Assembly: GCA_963775245.1 (NCBI GenBank)
Contig: CAVZID010000001.1
Span: 20,079-84,078, forward strand
Source of the DNA: CAVSWT01 sp963775245
Lineage (GTDB): Bacteria > Bacteroidota > Ignavibacteria > Ignavibacteriales > Ignavibacteriaceae
Direction of reading: 5' to 3'
Length of the DNA: 64,000 bases
Shown here: piece by piece, positions 20,641-29,831 of the stretch
Layout of the letters: the number at the start of each line of letters is the position of its first letter
How positions within the stretch are numbered: position 1 is the stretch's first letter
Notes under the pieces: generated by a model
What the model saw: the letters and a program-made list of their open reading frames with translations, nothing else
The model's database searches: none
Told to the model about the DNA's origin: nothing
Translations under genes and position numbers: made by a program

Positions 20641-21064
20641 ATGTTTGAACTGCATCAAACAACTAAAGAAGATACATTTTTAATTGGATCATTTCCGCTT
20701 TCGCTTTTACTGTTAAATAACGATTCAAATTACCCATGGTTTATTTTGGTTCCACAAAGAGAAAACATAAAAGAAATTTTTGAGTTAAACGAAAAAGACC
20801 AAGTCTCAATTATTAAAGGAATCATCTTATTTAGCGGGTATTCTTCAAAAAAATTACCGTCCAAATAAATTAAATATTGCCGCACTTGGAAATATAGTTC
20901 CGCAGCTTCATTTACATCACATTGTGCGATATAAAATTGATGCTGCCTGGCCGCAGCCTGTTTGGGGAAAAGTGCCATCCAAACCTTATTCGGATGAATT
21001 AAAATCTATTGTTTTTGAAAAATTAAAAGGCATTTTAAAAAATAATTTTACTTTCAATATTTAA
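20641..21064 (+). CDS. HIT-family protein, frameshifted
   Basis: The ATG at 20641 starts MFELHQTTKEDTFLIGSFPL and PWFILVPQREN, typical of the HIT fold. One extra G near 20819 shifts the frame. Beyond it the protein continues ESSYLAGILQKNYRPNKLNI, AALGNIVPQLHLHHIVRYKI and DAAWPQPVWGKVPSKPY. The 'PQLHLHHIVR...D.AWP.PVWG' block carries the histidine triad of the bacterial HIT subgroup. HIT proteins hydrolyse or transfer nucleotide groups; the substrate of this subgroup is unknown. The restored length is 140 residues. No other gene shares its transcript clearly. Confidence 0.85.
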
Positions 21065-21222
21065 TTCATTACCATTCATTCTGTGATTAATTTTAATGAT
21101 AATTTGAATTGATCACGAAATATAAAAATCCAACCCCGCTTAAATTAGTTATTAATCACAAAAACATTCTCCGTTGTTTAGTTAATTAATAGAGTAATTT
21201 AATTAATTATTTGGAGGTGGTT

Positions 21223-21696
21223 ATGCCGGCAAAAAAATTAAAAAAGTTTCTGGATGATAATAACATCAAGTATGTTTCCATCACTCATTCTTCAGCATTC
21301 ACTTCACAGGAAATTGCTGCTTCGGCTCATATTCCAGGGAAAGAACTAGCAAAAACAGTGGTTATTAAAATTGACGGCAAGTTGGCTATGGCCGTTATTC
21401 CTGGCTCATATAAAATAGATTTACATATTCTAAAAGAAATGCTAGGAAATGAAAATATCCGGATTGCCAGTGAATATGAATTTGTAGATAAATTTCCTGA
21501 ATGTGAAATCGGGGCAATGCCGCCTTTCGGTAACTTATATGATATGGAAGTTTATGCGGCAGCAAGCCTTGCTGAAGATGAAGAAATTGCATTCAATGCA
21601 GGGACACATACGGAATTAATAAAAATGTCGTATAAAGATTTCGAAAGACTGGTTCATCCAAAAGTGATTGAGTTTTCTTATTTATCGAAATTGTAA
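21223..21696 (+). CDS. YbaK/ProX-type aminoacyl-tRNA editing domain protein
   Basis: I place the start at the ATG at 21223 because a strong GGAGG lies at 21213-21217, five bases before it. The upstream in-frame TTG at 21211 would overlap that site. The 157-residue protein has 'SSAFTSQEIAASAHIPGKEL' with AKTVVIK next, including the catalytic-site lysine of YbaK-type deacylases. It also has IGAMPPFGNLYDMEVYA, matching the GAMPP-PFG loop of the family. Such proteins hydrolyse mischarged tRNAs such as Cys- or Ala-tRNAPro. This stand-alone copy resembles 'YbaK/EbsC' proteins often found next to stress genes. It is monocistronic. Confidence 0.9.
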   Translation: MPAKKLKKFLDDNNIKYVSITHSSAFTSQEIAASAHIPGKELAKTVVIKIDGKLAMAVIPGSYKIDLHILKEMLGNENIRIASEYEFVDKFPECEIGAMPPFGNLYDMEVYAAASLAEDEEIAFNAGTHTELIKMSYKDFERLVHPKVIEFSYLSKL

Positions 21697-21706
21697 ATAA
21701 TAAATT

Positions 21707-21839
21707 GGATGAGGCTGTCTTTATCATTCAAACAAAAATGGGAATCTATAAACCATCACGAAAATAGATTCCCGCAAACCTACATCCTCTGAGAGAGGAA
21801 AGAATGATTTTTAATCTTTGGTGTGAGACAACCTCATCC
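21707..21839. repeat. nested inverted-repeat structure between converging genes
   Basis: The outer arms GGATGAGGCTGTCT (21707-21720) and AGACAACCTCATCC (21826-21839) pair at 13 of 14 positions, with one G-U. Inside, ATCATTC (21723-21729) pairs with GAATGAT (21802-21808). Inside that, GGGAATCTAT (21740-21749) pairs with ATAGATTCCC (21764-21773). A separate CCTCT-GAG-AGAGG hairpin follows at 21786-21798. After the outer arm comes AAAGATTTTTTT. The region lies between the stop codons of the ybaK-like and lumazine-binding-like genes, so it may end transcription in both directions. The 'GAGGCTGTCT' ends also resemble insertion-sequence termini, so it could be a small mobile remnant (MITE). Confidence 0.75.
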
Positions 21840-21849
21840 AAAGATTTTT

Positions 21850-22293
21850 TTATTGCTTATTTGATTCAAGTGTAAACACACCACTAACTATTTTCCAGCC
21901 GTCACCGTTCTTTACTAAGGTAAGATAACCGTCTTGTTTAACTGCTGCATCTGATATTGTAATTTTTGCAGTGGCTATATTATCATTACCATCAACAGAA
22001 GAAACTTCAAGGTTTCTTTTCCAGCCGCCTGCTCTGCCGGATTTAACTTGTTCAACAAATTGATCACTGGTTTGAGTAGATGTTTTATTTGTTATTTTAT
22101 TAACGGTAACTAAAGTAGCTTCGGGATAAAAAGCTTTTTCAAGAGAGCTTACATCACGAGTATCGGTGCCGCTGACATAATTGCTAATTGCTTTTTCAAT
22201 CTCATCCTTTTGCGCAGGCTCATTTGCAAAAACAGAAGAAGAAAAAGCAAAAACCATCAACAAGCAAACAAAAGAATAATAAAATCTTTTCAT
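21850..22293 (-). CDS. exported lumazine-binding-like (NTF2-fold) protein
   Basis: The 147-residue protein has a signal peptide (MKRFYYSFVCLLMVFAFSSS) and then a single NTF2-like fold: EIEKAISNYVSGTDTRDVSS, LEKAFYPEATLVTVN, and a final VKNGDGWKIVSGVFTLES. The pattern matches the putative lumazine-binding (Lumazine_bd_2/DUF4440-like) group of small exported proteins. No enzyme activity is established for the family. It converges on the ybaK-like gene and stops just inside the structured element's T-run. About 245 AT-rich bases separate its start from the kinase-like gene. Confidence 0.8.
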   Translation of the reverse strand: MKRFYYSFVCLLMVFAFSSSVFANEPAQKDEIEKAISNYVSGTDTRDVSSLEKAFYPEATLVTVNKITNKTSTQTSDQFVEQVKSGRAGGWKRNLEVSSVDGNDNIATAKITISDAAVKQDGYLTLVKNGDGWKIVSGVFTLESNKQ

Positions 22294-22537
22294 AACAACC
22301 TTCTTTTAAATAGTTAATAAATTAAATCTTATGTTTAATTAATTTTAATAACGGTAATTAAACTATTAAAAGTTCAAGGCAAAGTTTTAAAATTTTATAG
22401 CAGCGGTAGTTTTAGACTTTATTCGGCTTTAAATTTATTTGAGGGGAAATTTAAAGGTATATGCAGAACAATTTGAACCATGAACGGTTATTTTTGTGGG
22501 TTTAATTTACAGTTGGATCCTGCTTTATTCTTATAAG

Positions 22538-23060
22538 CTATTGCTCAAGAAAATATTCGTAAAACTCTTCTACTTCTTTCATTTCAGAATCAATATAACG
22601 TGCAAATAGTGTTTCTCCTGCTGTCTCTTTAATTGCCGATATTCCAACATCAATTAACCTTATACCGGTTGGAGTTAAAATAACATTATCAAAAGATCTG
22701 CCTCCATAACCCGGCGGTCTTTTGATATCCCGGTGACAAAATCCTTCCTTATGCAAATGTCTTAATTCATCAACAAATACAGAATATAAAGCTTCACGTG
22801 CTTCTATTTCTATTGACCTAGGTTCAAGTATAGTTAATCTTTCCATAACAAGAATTTGATTATCACCATCAATGTCAACTCTAATGAATTTTACGACCAG
22901 GTCATTTATCTGATTAGCATATTGCATATTTTTTGCTTCAACAGAAATCTCGACTCTTGATTCGGGTGTAAATATTTTCCCGGCTTCGGTTTTAGATAGT
23001 GCAATAACTACATTGTTATTGCCTCTTGAAAGTTCTTTGGGATATTTATCTTAAATTCAT
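22538..23060 (-). CDS. miniature protein-kinase-like protein, likely frameshifted at the start
   Basis: The 129-codon frame continues upstream past its first ATG with GNNNVVIALSKTEAGKIFTP, then ESRVEISVEAKNMQYANQIN. It stays open to about 23051, where one extra base separates it from an ATG at 23060. The product of about 172 residues holds all kinase marks in miniature. These are a lysine in AGKIF, a helix-C glutamate in VEAKNM, a hinge VMERL, the catalytic loop HRDIKRPPGYGG with the asparagine of DNVIL, and IDVG in place of DFG. It is much shorter than a 250-residue kinase domain and lacks most of the C-lobe. It could phosphorylate a small molecule or protein, or be a pseudokinase. I do not recognise a named family. 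Confidence 0.6.
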
Positions 23061-23134
23061 GTTATTAAATTAAATATTTAATCGGCAACTGAGAAATAAA
23101 TCTCAACTAAAGTTATTTAACAATAATCATATTT

Positions 23135-26100
23135 TTATTTCAAAAGAATTAATTTCTTCGTTTCTGAAAATTTGCCTGCCTGAAGGCGATAAAAATATAC
23201 TCCGCTTGCTAAATTAATTCCTTCATTGGAGAGGGCGTTAAAAGTTACTTCATAATTTCCCGGCTGTTGATTTTCGTTTACGAGGGTTGCCACTTCTTTT
23301 CCAAGAATATCATAAACAACAATCTTAACCCCCAACCCTTCCCAAAGGGAAGGGGAGAGGAAGGGATGGAATATTTAATGGTTGTAGTCGGATTAAAAGG
23401 ATTGGGATAATTTTGATATAACATAAATCTATTGGGAATCCGGCTATTATCTTTTACGCTTAATACAGATGGTTGAATATTAACATTATCAATAGCCCAT
23501 CCCCACCCGTTTACGTATTCATCTGCAAAAAATCTGAATCGAATTAGTATTTTTTCTCCGGGTTTAAATTTGTTAGTCAAGTTAAGGCTGTGTGTTCTAA
23601 ACAATGTTGAATCCGGCGAGTCATTTGTATTAAAATCAGTTGACCACGCCTGATCAAACCTTGAATCATAACCATCACTTAAAGGGATCCAATTAAAACC
23701 ATCCATCGTTGCTTCAACAATTACATAATCCCAAAAATTTGAATCACCAAAAACGGAGCCTGGATCACCTGGTTCCATCAATGCAATATCATCATAAGTG
23801 AAAATTGTTCCGGGTGAAGATAAAATTATTGGAACAGCTAAAGTATAAGTTAGATTTTGCTGATTGTTGTAAGGATGTGGAGTATGAACGGCAGGATTAG
23901 AAAAACCAGGATAAGTTTTTATTTCAAATCCGCTTCCAATAAAATCATTTGTTGATGCATTAAAATCATTTGTATAATTGTTTTGAGCATTCTTGTAAAT
24001 TACAGTTGAGATATTTTTTGTTACTGATGGATATTCTATTCCATTTTTATAGCCTGAAACAGAAACTCCTATATTTCCTTCTTGAGTTATTGCAAATTGT
24101 ATCAGCGTATCTTTATTTGTGATATTATTCTTTCCTAAGTAAGCATAGTCTGCTCCATTTATTTTGACAATTGAAGAATCATATAAAGATCGCAACCTAA
24201 TATTTATATTTAAAAATCCGTTTAAATCTTGTGAAAGAGTTCTAATAAGTGGTTTATAAGTTCCTGCATTAGCAAGCGCCGGAATCTTAACAGACCATAT
24301 CCCTCTGCCATGGCTTCCAATTACAATTTCGTCTTCTACATTTGTCATAGACCAAATTGCAACTGAAGGCAATCCGTTATTTGCAGCATGCCAGCTTGCA
24401 CCATTATCTGTGGTTTCAAATAATCCAATCTCTGTTCCTGCCCAAATTGTATTTGGCGATTGAGGCATTACCAGCAAATCATAAACAGCAACATCAGGAA
24501 AACCATTTGTACTTACTGTACTGCTTCCAAATCCGCTAATGTCTTCCCAGGTTTGTCCCAAATTTGTTGTGCGAAGTATTTTTGGCTTATGAGCAAAAGA
24601 AAATAAAGCATAAGCAGTTGAATCCTGAGTTGGATGAGTAGCCAGTCCGGAAATTCCTCCCATTGATGTAAGGTTGTATAAATTTGTTGGAGAAAAATTT
24701 TCACCTTTGTTGGTTGAAACGTTAATTACGCCTCTTGCATCCATCCGTGAACCAGCCCAAACTATATTTGGATTTGCCTTTGAAACTTTTACATCATGAA
24801 ACGAGCTAATGCTGCCCCAATGATTTGAAGATATTGCAGTCAGCTTCCAGCTTTCACCAAAATTTGTTGATTTCCATACACCTTGATTTCCAACTGCAAA
24901 AAGAAGATCGGGTTCAAGATTCGTTTTACCTATTTTAGTAATAAATGGAGCACTTCCCGAACCAACATCGGATAAACCTGATATTGCTTCACTGAAAGTC
25001 AAGCCGCCGTCAGTAGATCTTTCAAAACCGTTATATTGTGCGCCCCCAATAATTTTTAAAGGATCATCAAAATTCCATGAGGTTTCGTATCCATCACCGC
25101 CAATTTGGAATTTCCAGTTTGTTGTCAAAGTTGAATTTTCAGGTAGATCGCCAGGTACCGTTATCCTGCATACCGCCAATATAAGCGCTGCCGCCAGGCA
25201 TCTTATCTACACCGTAAAATTCTGTTGTATTTAATCCGTTAATTGGTTGAATCCAATTCACCGAACTATCTGATGAAACACCAACTCCTCCGTCATTTGC
25301 ATCCAGGATTCTGAATGACGTCCCTTCACCTTTTATGACTACTAAGTTGTGATGATCCACATGCACATTTCCGGTTGATAATGCCATTGTTATTCTTTTA
25401 TTAGAATCAAGGAGACTAATCTTATAAAGAATTATACCGCCAACATAAACAATATTTTGATCATGAGGATGTGCAACAATCGTATTATCATACCAGCCTT
25501 GAGCGGAAAGCCAATTTGGCTCCTTACCATTTTCAGATGTTTTCTCCCATGAACTTCCTGCATTAGTTGATACATATAAATTTGAAGCCGGGTATCCCTC
25601 TGCTGCTGCAAAAATTTTATTTGTATTTACAGGAGAAATTGCTAATTCAAATCTCCCTGATGTATCATTAATTCCATTTTTTGAAAGATGCCATGTTTCG
25701 CCGGCATCTGTTGATTTGATAATTCCCTTTTGATCAACCGCTCCGAATAATATATTAAAGTTACCGGGCTTATCAATTATTTGTAAGACTTTTTTCACTC
25801 TGCCAAATGCGCCAATTGAAGTTTCATCATAAACCTGATGCCAATTAGTTCCTCCATTAGTTGATTTAAATATCCCGGATTTATTATAAAAAGTTTCACG
25901 GTATCTTCCTGATGAAGTAGAAGCTAAAACTATATTTGCATTGTTTGGATCAACAATTATTCTTGATACATTATTGAAATTTAAATTGCCTACAGTATTT
26001 GTAATTTGATTCCATGTCTCTCCCCTGTCGGTTGATTTTAATAAACCGTCTCCATTAACTACATCAACGTTATACATACTCTCACCTGTTCCGGCATAAA

Positions 26101-26692
26101 TTATATTATGATTAGAAGGAGCCATTGCTAAGGCAGACACCGCAAGATCCGGAATATCCGGCGTTAAATTCCTCCAATGCTGGCCTGCGTCTGTTGTCTT
26201 CCATATTCCGCCGCCAACACTACCGACAAACCAGGTATTACCTGATGCATCATCAGGATCAACAATTAATCCTCGTGCTCTTCCACTTACATTTCCAGGC
26301 CCTCTTTCTATCCAGGGCAAGATTGAACCGGATATTTTTTGAAGGCGGTTTTGCTGTCGTGCTTTTTGTAATTCAATTAATTTATAGTTTGGCGGATAAC
26401 CTGATTTCGTTTCACCATAAGGTATTTTCATTTCATTTAAAATCTGAACAAACTTATTCGGTTCATCTGCCCTCAATTCATTTTCTTCAGCTTTACCAAA
26501 CTTTTTAATTTTTTCAGAAATTCTATTTGCAAGGATTGAATTAAGGCTGTTATGATTTCGTATTTTTATCAAGTTATCAATTTCATATTCACTGTGTAAA
26601 TGTTCTTTACTATTTTGAATTTGAATGCTGTATTGAACTATTATGTAGAGTGCGGCCCCAATTAAAAAGATAAAAGTTAATCTTGTTTTCAA
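23135..26692 (-). CDS. T9SS-secreted sortilin/BNR-type propeller protein, two frameshifts
   Basis: Three overlapping reading parts make one protein of about 1,185 residues. The N-terminus has a signal helix (TRLTFIFLIGAALYIIVQY), then WIERGPGNVSGRARGLIVDP and about ten 'G.WKSTD.G.TW' (BNR/VPS10-like) repeats that form one or two beta-propellers. A jelly-roll region (DSNFWDYVIVEATMDGFNWI) follows, then the type IX sorting domain starting NYPNPFNPTTTIKYSIPS. One extra base near 25144 and another break near 23320 cause the splits. Such proteins in this phylum are usually described as exported glycosyl hydrolase-like or adhesive proteins. No catalytic residues are visible. The sorting domain carries a palindrome insertion (see findings). 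Confidence 0.87.
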
Positions 26693-26730
26693 ATTTCTTC
26701 CCTAAAACGATTATTCTTAACAGGAATATT

Positions 26731-27142
26731 TTATTTTTTCTTGTCTAAAATTTTTTGAAGGCGGACATCATAAATATCTTTGAAAGCGTCAGGCGGCTCA
26801 AAGCCTGTGACTGTTCCGGGGATAGTCTCAATTTCAACTTGATCATTATTTTTCCAGGTTACTCTTCCATTAGCCTGAACTGGATTCATAGATAATCTTT
26901 TCATTTTTAATATCATATATAAAATAATTAAGAGGAGGAGAAGGCATGGGGGGATTTGTTTTAATTCGCTTAACACAAATTGCATAAGTCTTATCTTCAT
27001 TATAAGATATTTTATAATCTTTAGTGAATTTCTCTTTTGCAGTATTCTCAAGTTGTTCGTAATTAGATTTTCCAATCTCCGATGAACTGCAATTAAAAAA
27101 TAAAATTGCAAACAACAGTATAAATATTCTAAGTGTTTTCAT
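26731..27142 (-). CDS. small lipoprotein, frameshifted
   Basis: The ATG at 27142 begins MKTLRIFILLFAILFFNCSS, a lipoprotein signal with a relaxed lipobox before Cys18. The frame reads YEQLENTAKEKFTKDYKISY and YFIYDIKNEKIIYES. It then stops, while the adjacent frame continues NPVQANGRVTWKNNDQVEIE with TIPGTVTGFEPPDAFKDIYD and ends KKK. The break lies near 26885. The restored protein would be about 137 residues. It matches no family that I recognise. It lies immediately downstream of the start of nothing else: the T9SS propeller gene follows it by 38 bases on the same strand. Confidence 0.65.
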
Positions 27143-27179
27143 ATCGGAAGTGAAATTATCTTGATTTTATTTTAGAAGC

Positions 27180-27218
27180 AAAGCAAAAATTTGAATTATC
27201 ACCTAATTTGCTTTGCAT
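27180..27218. promoter_or_regulatory. 10-bp inverted repeat in a divergent promoter region
   Basis: GCAAAGCAAA (27180-27189) and TTTGCTTTGC (27209-27218) are perfect complements with a 19-base spacer. They lie between the lipoprotein gene (minus) and the DUF4097 gene (plus). A further AGGTAA/TTACCT pair lies at 27330-27352. Either could be an operator, but no regulator is adjacent. Confidence 0.4.
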
Positions 27219-27385
27219 CAATTTATTGAATTAACCATTCCTACAAAAATACTACCTCTTAAAGAATAAAATATACATAGCGAAATAATTTGTTTTAATT
27301 TAACATCAGTTAAAAAAATATATAATGCAAGGTAACCTTTTCTATCTTACCTGGTCTAATATAAAAAACAAATGGAAAGAAGAGG

Positions 27386-28321
27386 ATGAACAAAATATAT
27401 ACTAACATTCTTAAAATAATTATTTCATCAATATTTATTTTTTCCGGCGTGTTTGCCGCGAATTTTAATAATAACTCAAATAACCTATCCAATCTTCATA
27501 CACTTAGAGAAAAAAGTTTTTCAATTCAACCTGGTAAAAATTTAAACATAGAGGCTTCGTTTGGTGATGTACTGATTACTACCTGGGATAAAGCAGAAGT
27601 TCACGTAAAAATTTTGGGAAATGATAAAGCTGAAGACAAAGTTAAATTTTTAGTTCACAGTGATGAAAACGAAGTCTCTATTAAAGCTGAAAGTGATAAA
27701 AGCATATTCAACCTGTTTGATTGGGGGCCTAAAATGAGATTTGAAATTAAAGTGCCCAATCAATTTAACACCAAAATTTTTACAAGCGGAGGAGATATTA
27801 AAATTGCTGATGTTAAAGGCAACAATTTTTTAAAAACATCAGGAGGGGATGTAACTTTAAAGAATACAGACGGAAATTTAAAAGTATCAACTTCAGGCGG
27901 CGATATTAAATTATATCGAACAAAAGGGACTATGGGAGTTTCGACTTCAGGCGGGGATATTAGAGCTGATGAATTTGCCGGAAACATTGATGCAGAAACA
28001 TCAGGCGGTGATATTTATTTAAATGGTAAAGATGCATCAATTAATGCTGAGACATCCGGCGGAGATATTACGGTAAAATATACAGGCAGCAATAAAGGAA
28101 TTGAGCTGCATACATCCGGCGGGGATATTGATGTCAGCATTCCATCTGATTTTAATGCTGCCGCAAATTTATCAACCTCCGGCGGCGATGTTGATTGTGA
28201 TTTTAGAGGAAACAATGCTGATAAAATTTCAGATTCAAAATTTATAGCTGATATAAATGCAGGCGGAAATAAACTAATTGCAAAAACTTCAGGCGGTTCG
28301 ATAAGAGTTAGAAAAAATTAA
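27386..28321 (+). CDS. DUF4097-family exported beta-helix protein
   Basis: The 311-residue protein has a signal peptide (IIISSIFIFSGVFAANFN) and a short N-terminal domain. It then has at least eight copies of a TSGGDI/TSGGDV motif spaced about 18-22 residues apart, which stack as a right-handed beta-helix. This is the classic DUF4097 'beta strand repeat' pattern. The family has no fixed activity; members are often encoded beside ECF or PspC-type envelope stress genes, which are not adjacent here. The ATG overlaps the TGA of a five-codon frame (MERRG) at 27371. A terminator follows the stop codon. Confidence 0.9.
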   Translation: MNKIYTNILKIIISSIFIFSGVFAANFNNNSNNLSNLHTLREKSFSIQPGKNLNIEASFGDVLITTWDKAEVHVKILGNDKAEDKVKFLVHSDENEVSIKAESDKSIFNLFDWGPKMRFEIKVPNQFNTKIFTSGGDIKIADVKGNNFLKTSGGDVTLKNTDGNLKVSTSGGDIKLYRTKGTMGVSTSGGDIRADEFAGNIDAETSGGDIYLNGKDASINAETSGGDITVKYTGSNKGIELHTSGGDIDVSIPSDFNAAANLSTSGGDVDCDFRGNNADKISDSKFIADINAGGNKLIAKTSGGSIRVRKN

Positions 28322-28346
28322 ATCTGTTCATACTATCTTCTCCACC

Positions 28347-28408
28347 AAAGCGCTGTAATGCTATAAGGCCTCCACCCTTTATAAAATTTGCAGCGCTTTT
28401 TTATTTTT
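28347..28408 (+). terminator. terminator of the DUF4097 gene
   Basis: AAAGCGCTG (28347-28355) and CAGCGCTTT (28391-28399) form a 9-bp stem with a 35-base loop, followed by a T-rich stretch. It starts 26 bases after the stop codon. The long loop makes it less certain. Confidence 0.6.
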
Positions 28409-28466
28409 AAAATGATAAGTCTCTTGTAATAATTTCTTTCTTTTAATAGCTTTACATAAAAAGATT

Positions 28467-28925
28467 ATGGCTGAAAGATTAATATATCATTTTATTAACG
28501 ACGACGATTTTCTTCACATCTCAAATAAGATTAAAGAATTTGAAATGCAAACTGCAGGAGAAATCAGCGTAAGCATAAAAGAAAAAAGAAAATTTTCTCA
28601 AAGAAATAAATCAATTAAAGAAATTGCAGAAGAAGAATTTTTCCGTCTTGGCATTGATAAGACAAGAGACAAAACCGGCATACTTATTTTTTTAATGCTC
28701 ACCGATAGGCAATTCCATATTACGGCTGATAAAGGCATTCACGAAAAAGTATCCGATTCAACCTGGGATGAAATAAAAAATCAAATTCAAGACTTTTTTG
28801 TGAAAGGAAAATTTGCAGAAGGTTTAATTTGGGGAGTTGAGGAAGTCGGTAAAATTTTAGCAAAACATTTTCCAATTAAGCCGGATGATACAAATGAAAT
28901 TTCTAATAGGGTTGTGTTGAGTTAA
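28467..28925 (+). CDS. TPM-domain protein (TPM_phosphatase family)
   Basis: The 152-residue protein contains the TPM domain: KIKEFEMQTAGEISVSIKEK, FFRLGIDKTRDKTGILIFLM and DRQFHITADKGIHEKVSDST. This is the second, cytosol-facing TPM form, with no signal peptide and no membrane helix. It often occurs beside a membrane TPM (YgcG-type) and a LemA gene, but neither is present here. The family has been linked to photosystem II repair in plants and to possible acid phosphatase activity. Bacterial roles are not established. It is monocistronic in the window. Confidence 0.88.
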   Translation: MAERLIYHFINDDDFLHISNKIKEFEMQTAGEISVSIKEKRKFSQRNKSIKEIAEEEFFRLGIDKTRDKTGILIFLMLTDRQFHITADKGIHEKVSDSTWDEIKNQIQDFFVKGKFAEGLIWGVEEVGKILAKHFPIKPDDTNEISNRVVLS

Positions 28926-28933
28926 CCTTCAAG

Positions 28934-29014
28934 GTCATTGCGAATGAGTCTTCGAGTGAAGCAATCTCAGATATTGAATAAAAGATTGCTTCGGCTAATC
29001 GCTATCGCAATGAC
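28934..29014. repeat. GTCATTGCGA interspersed palindromic element
   Basis: GTCATTGCGA (28934-28943) and TCGCAATGAC (29005-29014) are perfect inverted ends. Inside, GAAGCAATCT (28958-28967) pairs with AGATTGCTTC (28983-28992). The sequence has the look of the widespread bacterial interspersed 'GTCATTGCGA..GAAGCAATC' element. It lies between the TPM and nucleotidyltransferase stop codons. Confidence 0.8.
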
Positions 29015-29061
29015 AATTGTGTTTTTCCGATTTTTTTGGAATCTTTAATTAGATCTGTGAA

Positions 29062-29087
29062 AGATGCTGAAACAAGTTCAGCATGAC
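29062..29087. repeat. ATGCTGAA hairpin repeat, copy 1
   Basis: This 26-bp unit starts AGATGCTGAA and ends TTCAGCATGAC. It forms an 8-bp stem with a small A-rich loop. A second copy at 42011-42036 differs at one base. It lies next to the GTCATTGCGA element. Confidence 0.85.
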
Positions 29088-29095
29088 GTTTAATC

Positions 29096-29831
29096 TCACT
29101 TCACGTACTTAACAACTTCTTCTTCAGCGGATTGGATATCATCGGCAGTATCAATTTCAATGCAGCGCAATCCTTCAACATCAACAGAAAATATTTTATT
29201 TCCCTTTTGAATGGCTTCTTCAAATGCAGCTTCATAAAAATGATTAACTTCTTTTCTCCTTAACATTTTGTCTTCTAAGATTTCAAACAGCTTTTGGTTG
29301 AACTCTTTATCAAATAATTCAATTCCAATTGATTCGCCAATTGCTGCTTTCGGGTCAACAACTTTACTTATTTCCATAATAAAGTTTTCTTCATCAACAG
29401 AGACTTTTATTTCTTCTTCTCCTAAAACATGATCGGAACGGACGGCAAGACAATTATTGTGCCCTGAAGAGATTAACTTATTTATTATCCTGCTGTCAAA
29501 AATTATATCACTGTCCAGCAACAGAATATCATTACCTAAAATAGAATCTTTTGCCAGCCATAGAGAATAAATATTATTTGTAGAATTATATATTTCATTA
29601 GTAATGAACTCAACATTTAGCTCAGGAAAGTTTAATCCGACAAAGTCTTTTATTTGTTCTTCCAGGTAACCGGTTACAATTACAATATCATCAATATCCA
29701 TTTTTTAAAAGATTGTTTAATGTTCTTTCAAGAATTCGCTGGTCGCCGATTTTCAAAAGACATTTAGGTATACTATCGGTAATTGGGCGCAGCCTGGATG
29801 CAATCCCCGCTGCTAAAATTATTCCTTTCAT
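29096..29831 (-). CDS. NTP-transferase (LicC/phosphocholine cytidylyltransferase-like), frameshifted
   Basis: From ATG 29831 the frame gives MKGIILAAGIASRLRPITDS, then IPKCLLKIGDQRILERTLNN. The GxxSRLRP nucleotide-binding loop is typical of sugar and CDP-alcohol nucleotidyltransferases. One extra T near 29702 then shifts into the 201-codon part, which holds DIVIVTGYLEEQIKDFVGL, DILLLDSDIIFD (metal aspartates) and EVNHFYEAAFEEAIQ. The restored protein is about 244 residues, with the layout of LicC/IPCT-like CTP transferases. Its start overlaps the CDP-alcohol phosphotransferase stop by four bases, so the two are translationally coupled. I infer that it makes CDP-X for that enzyme. Confidence 0.85.

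Noticed and set aside
21707..21839. Complete MITE with target-site duplication
   Set aside because: The ends look like insertion-sequence tips, but I find no clear direct repeat flanking them, so I list it only as a structured inverted repeat.
26731..27111. 126-codon frame overlapping the lipoprotein
   Set aside because: Its first two thirds are a shadow; only the end belongs to the lipoprotein through a frameshift.
27760..28300. CRISPR-like array of regular repeats
   Set aside because: The short repeats are the TSGGDI codons of the DUF4097 protein; they are coding, vary in sequence and have no unique spacers.
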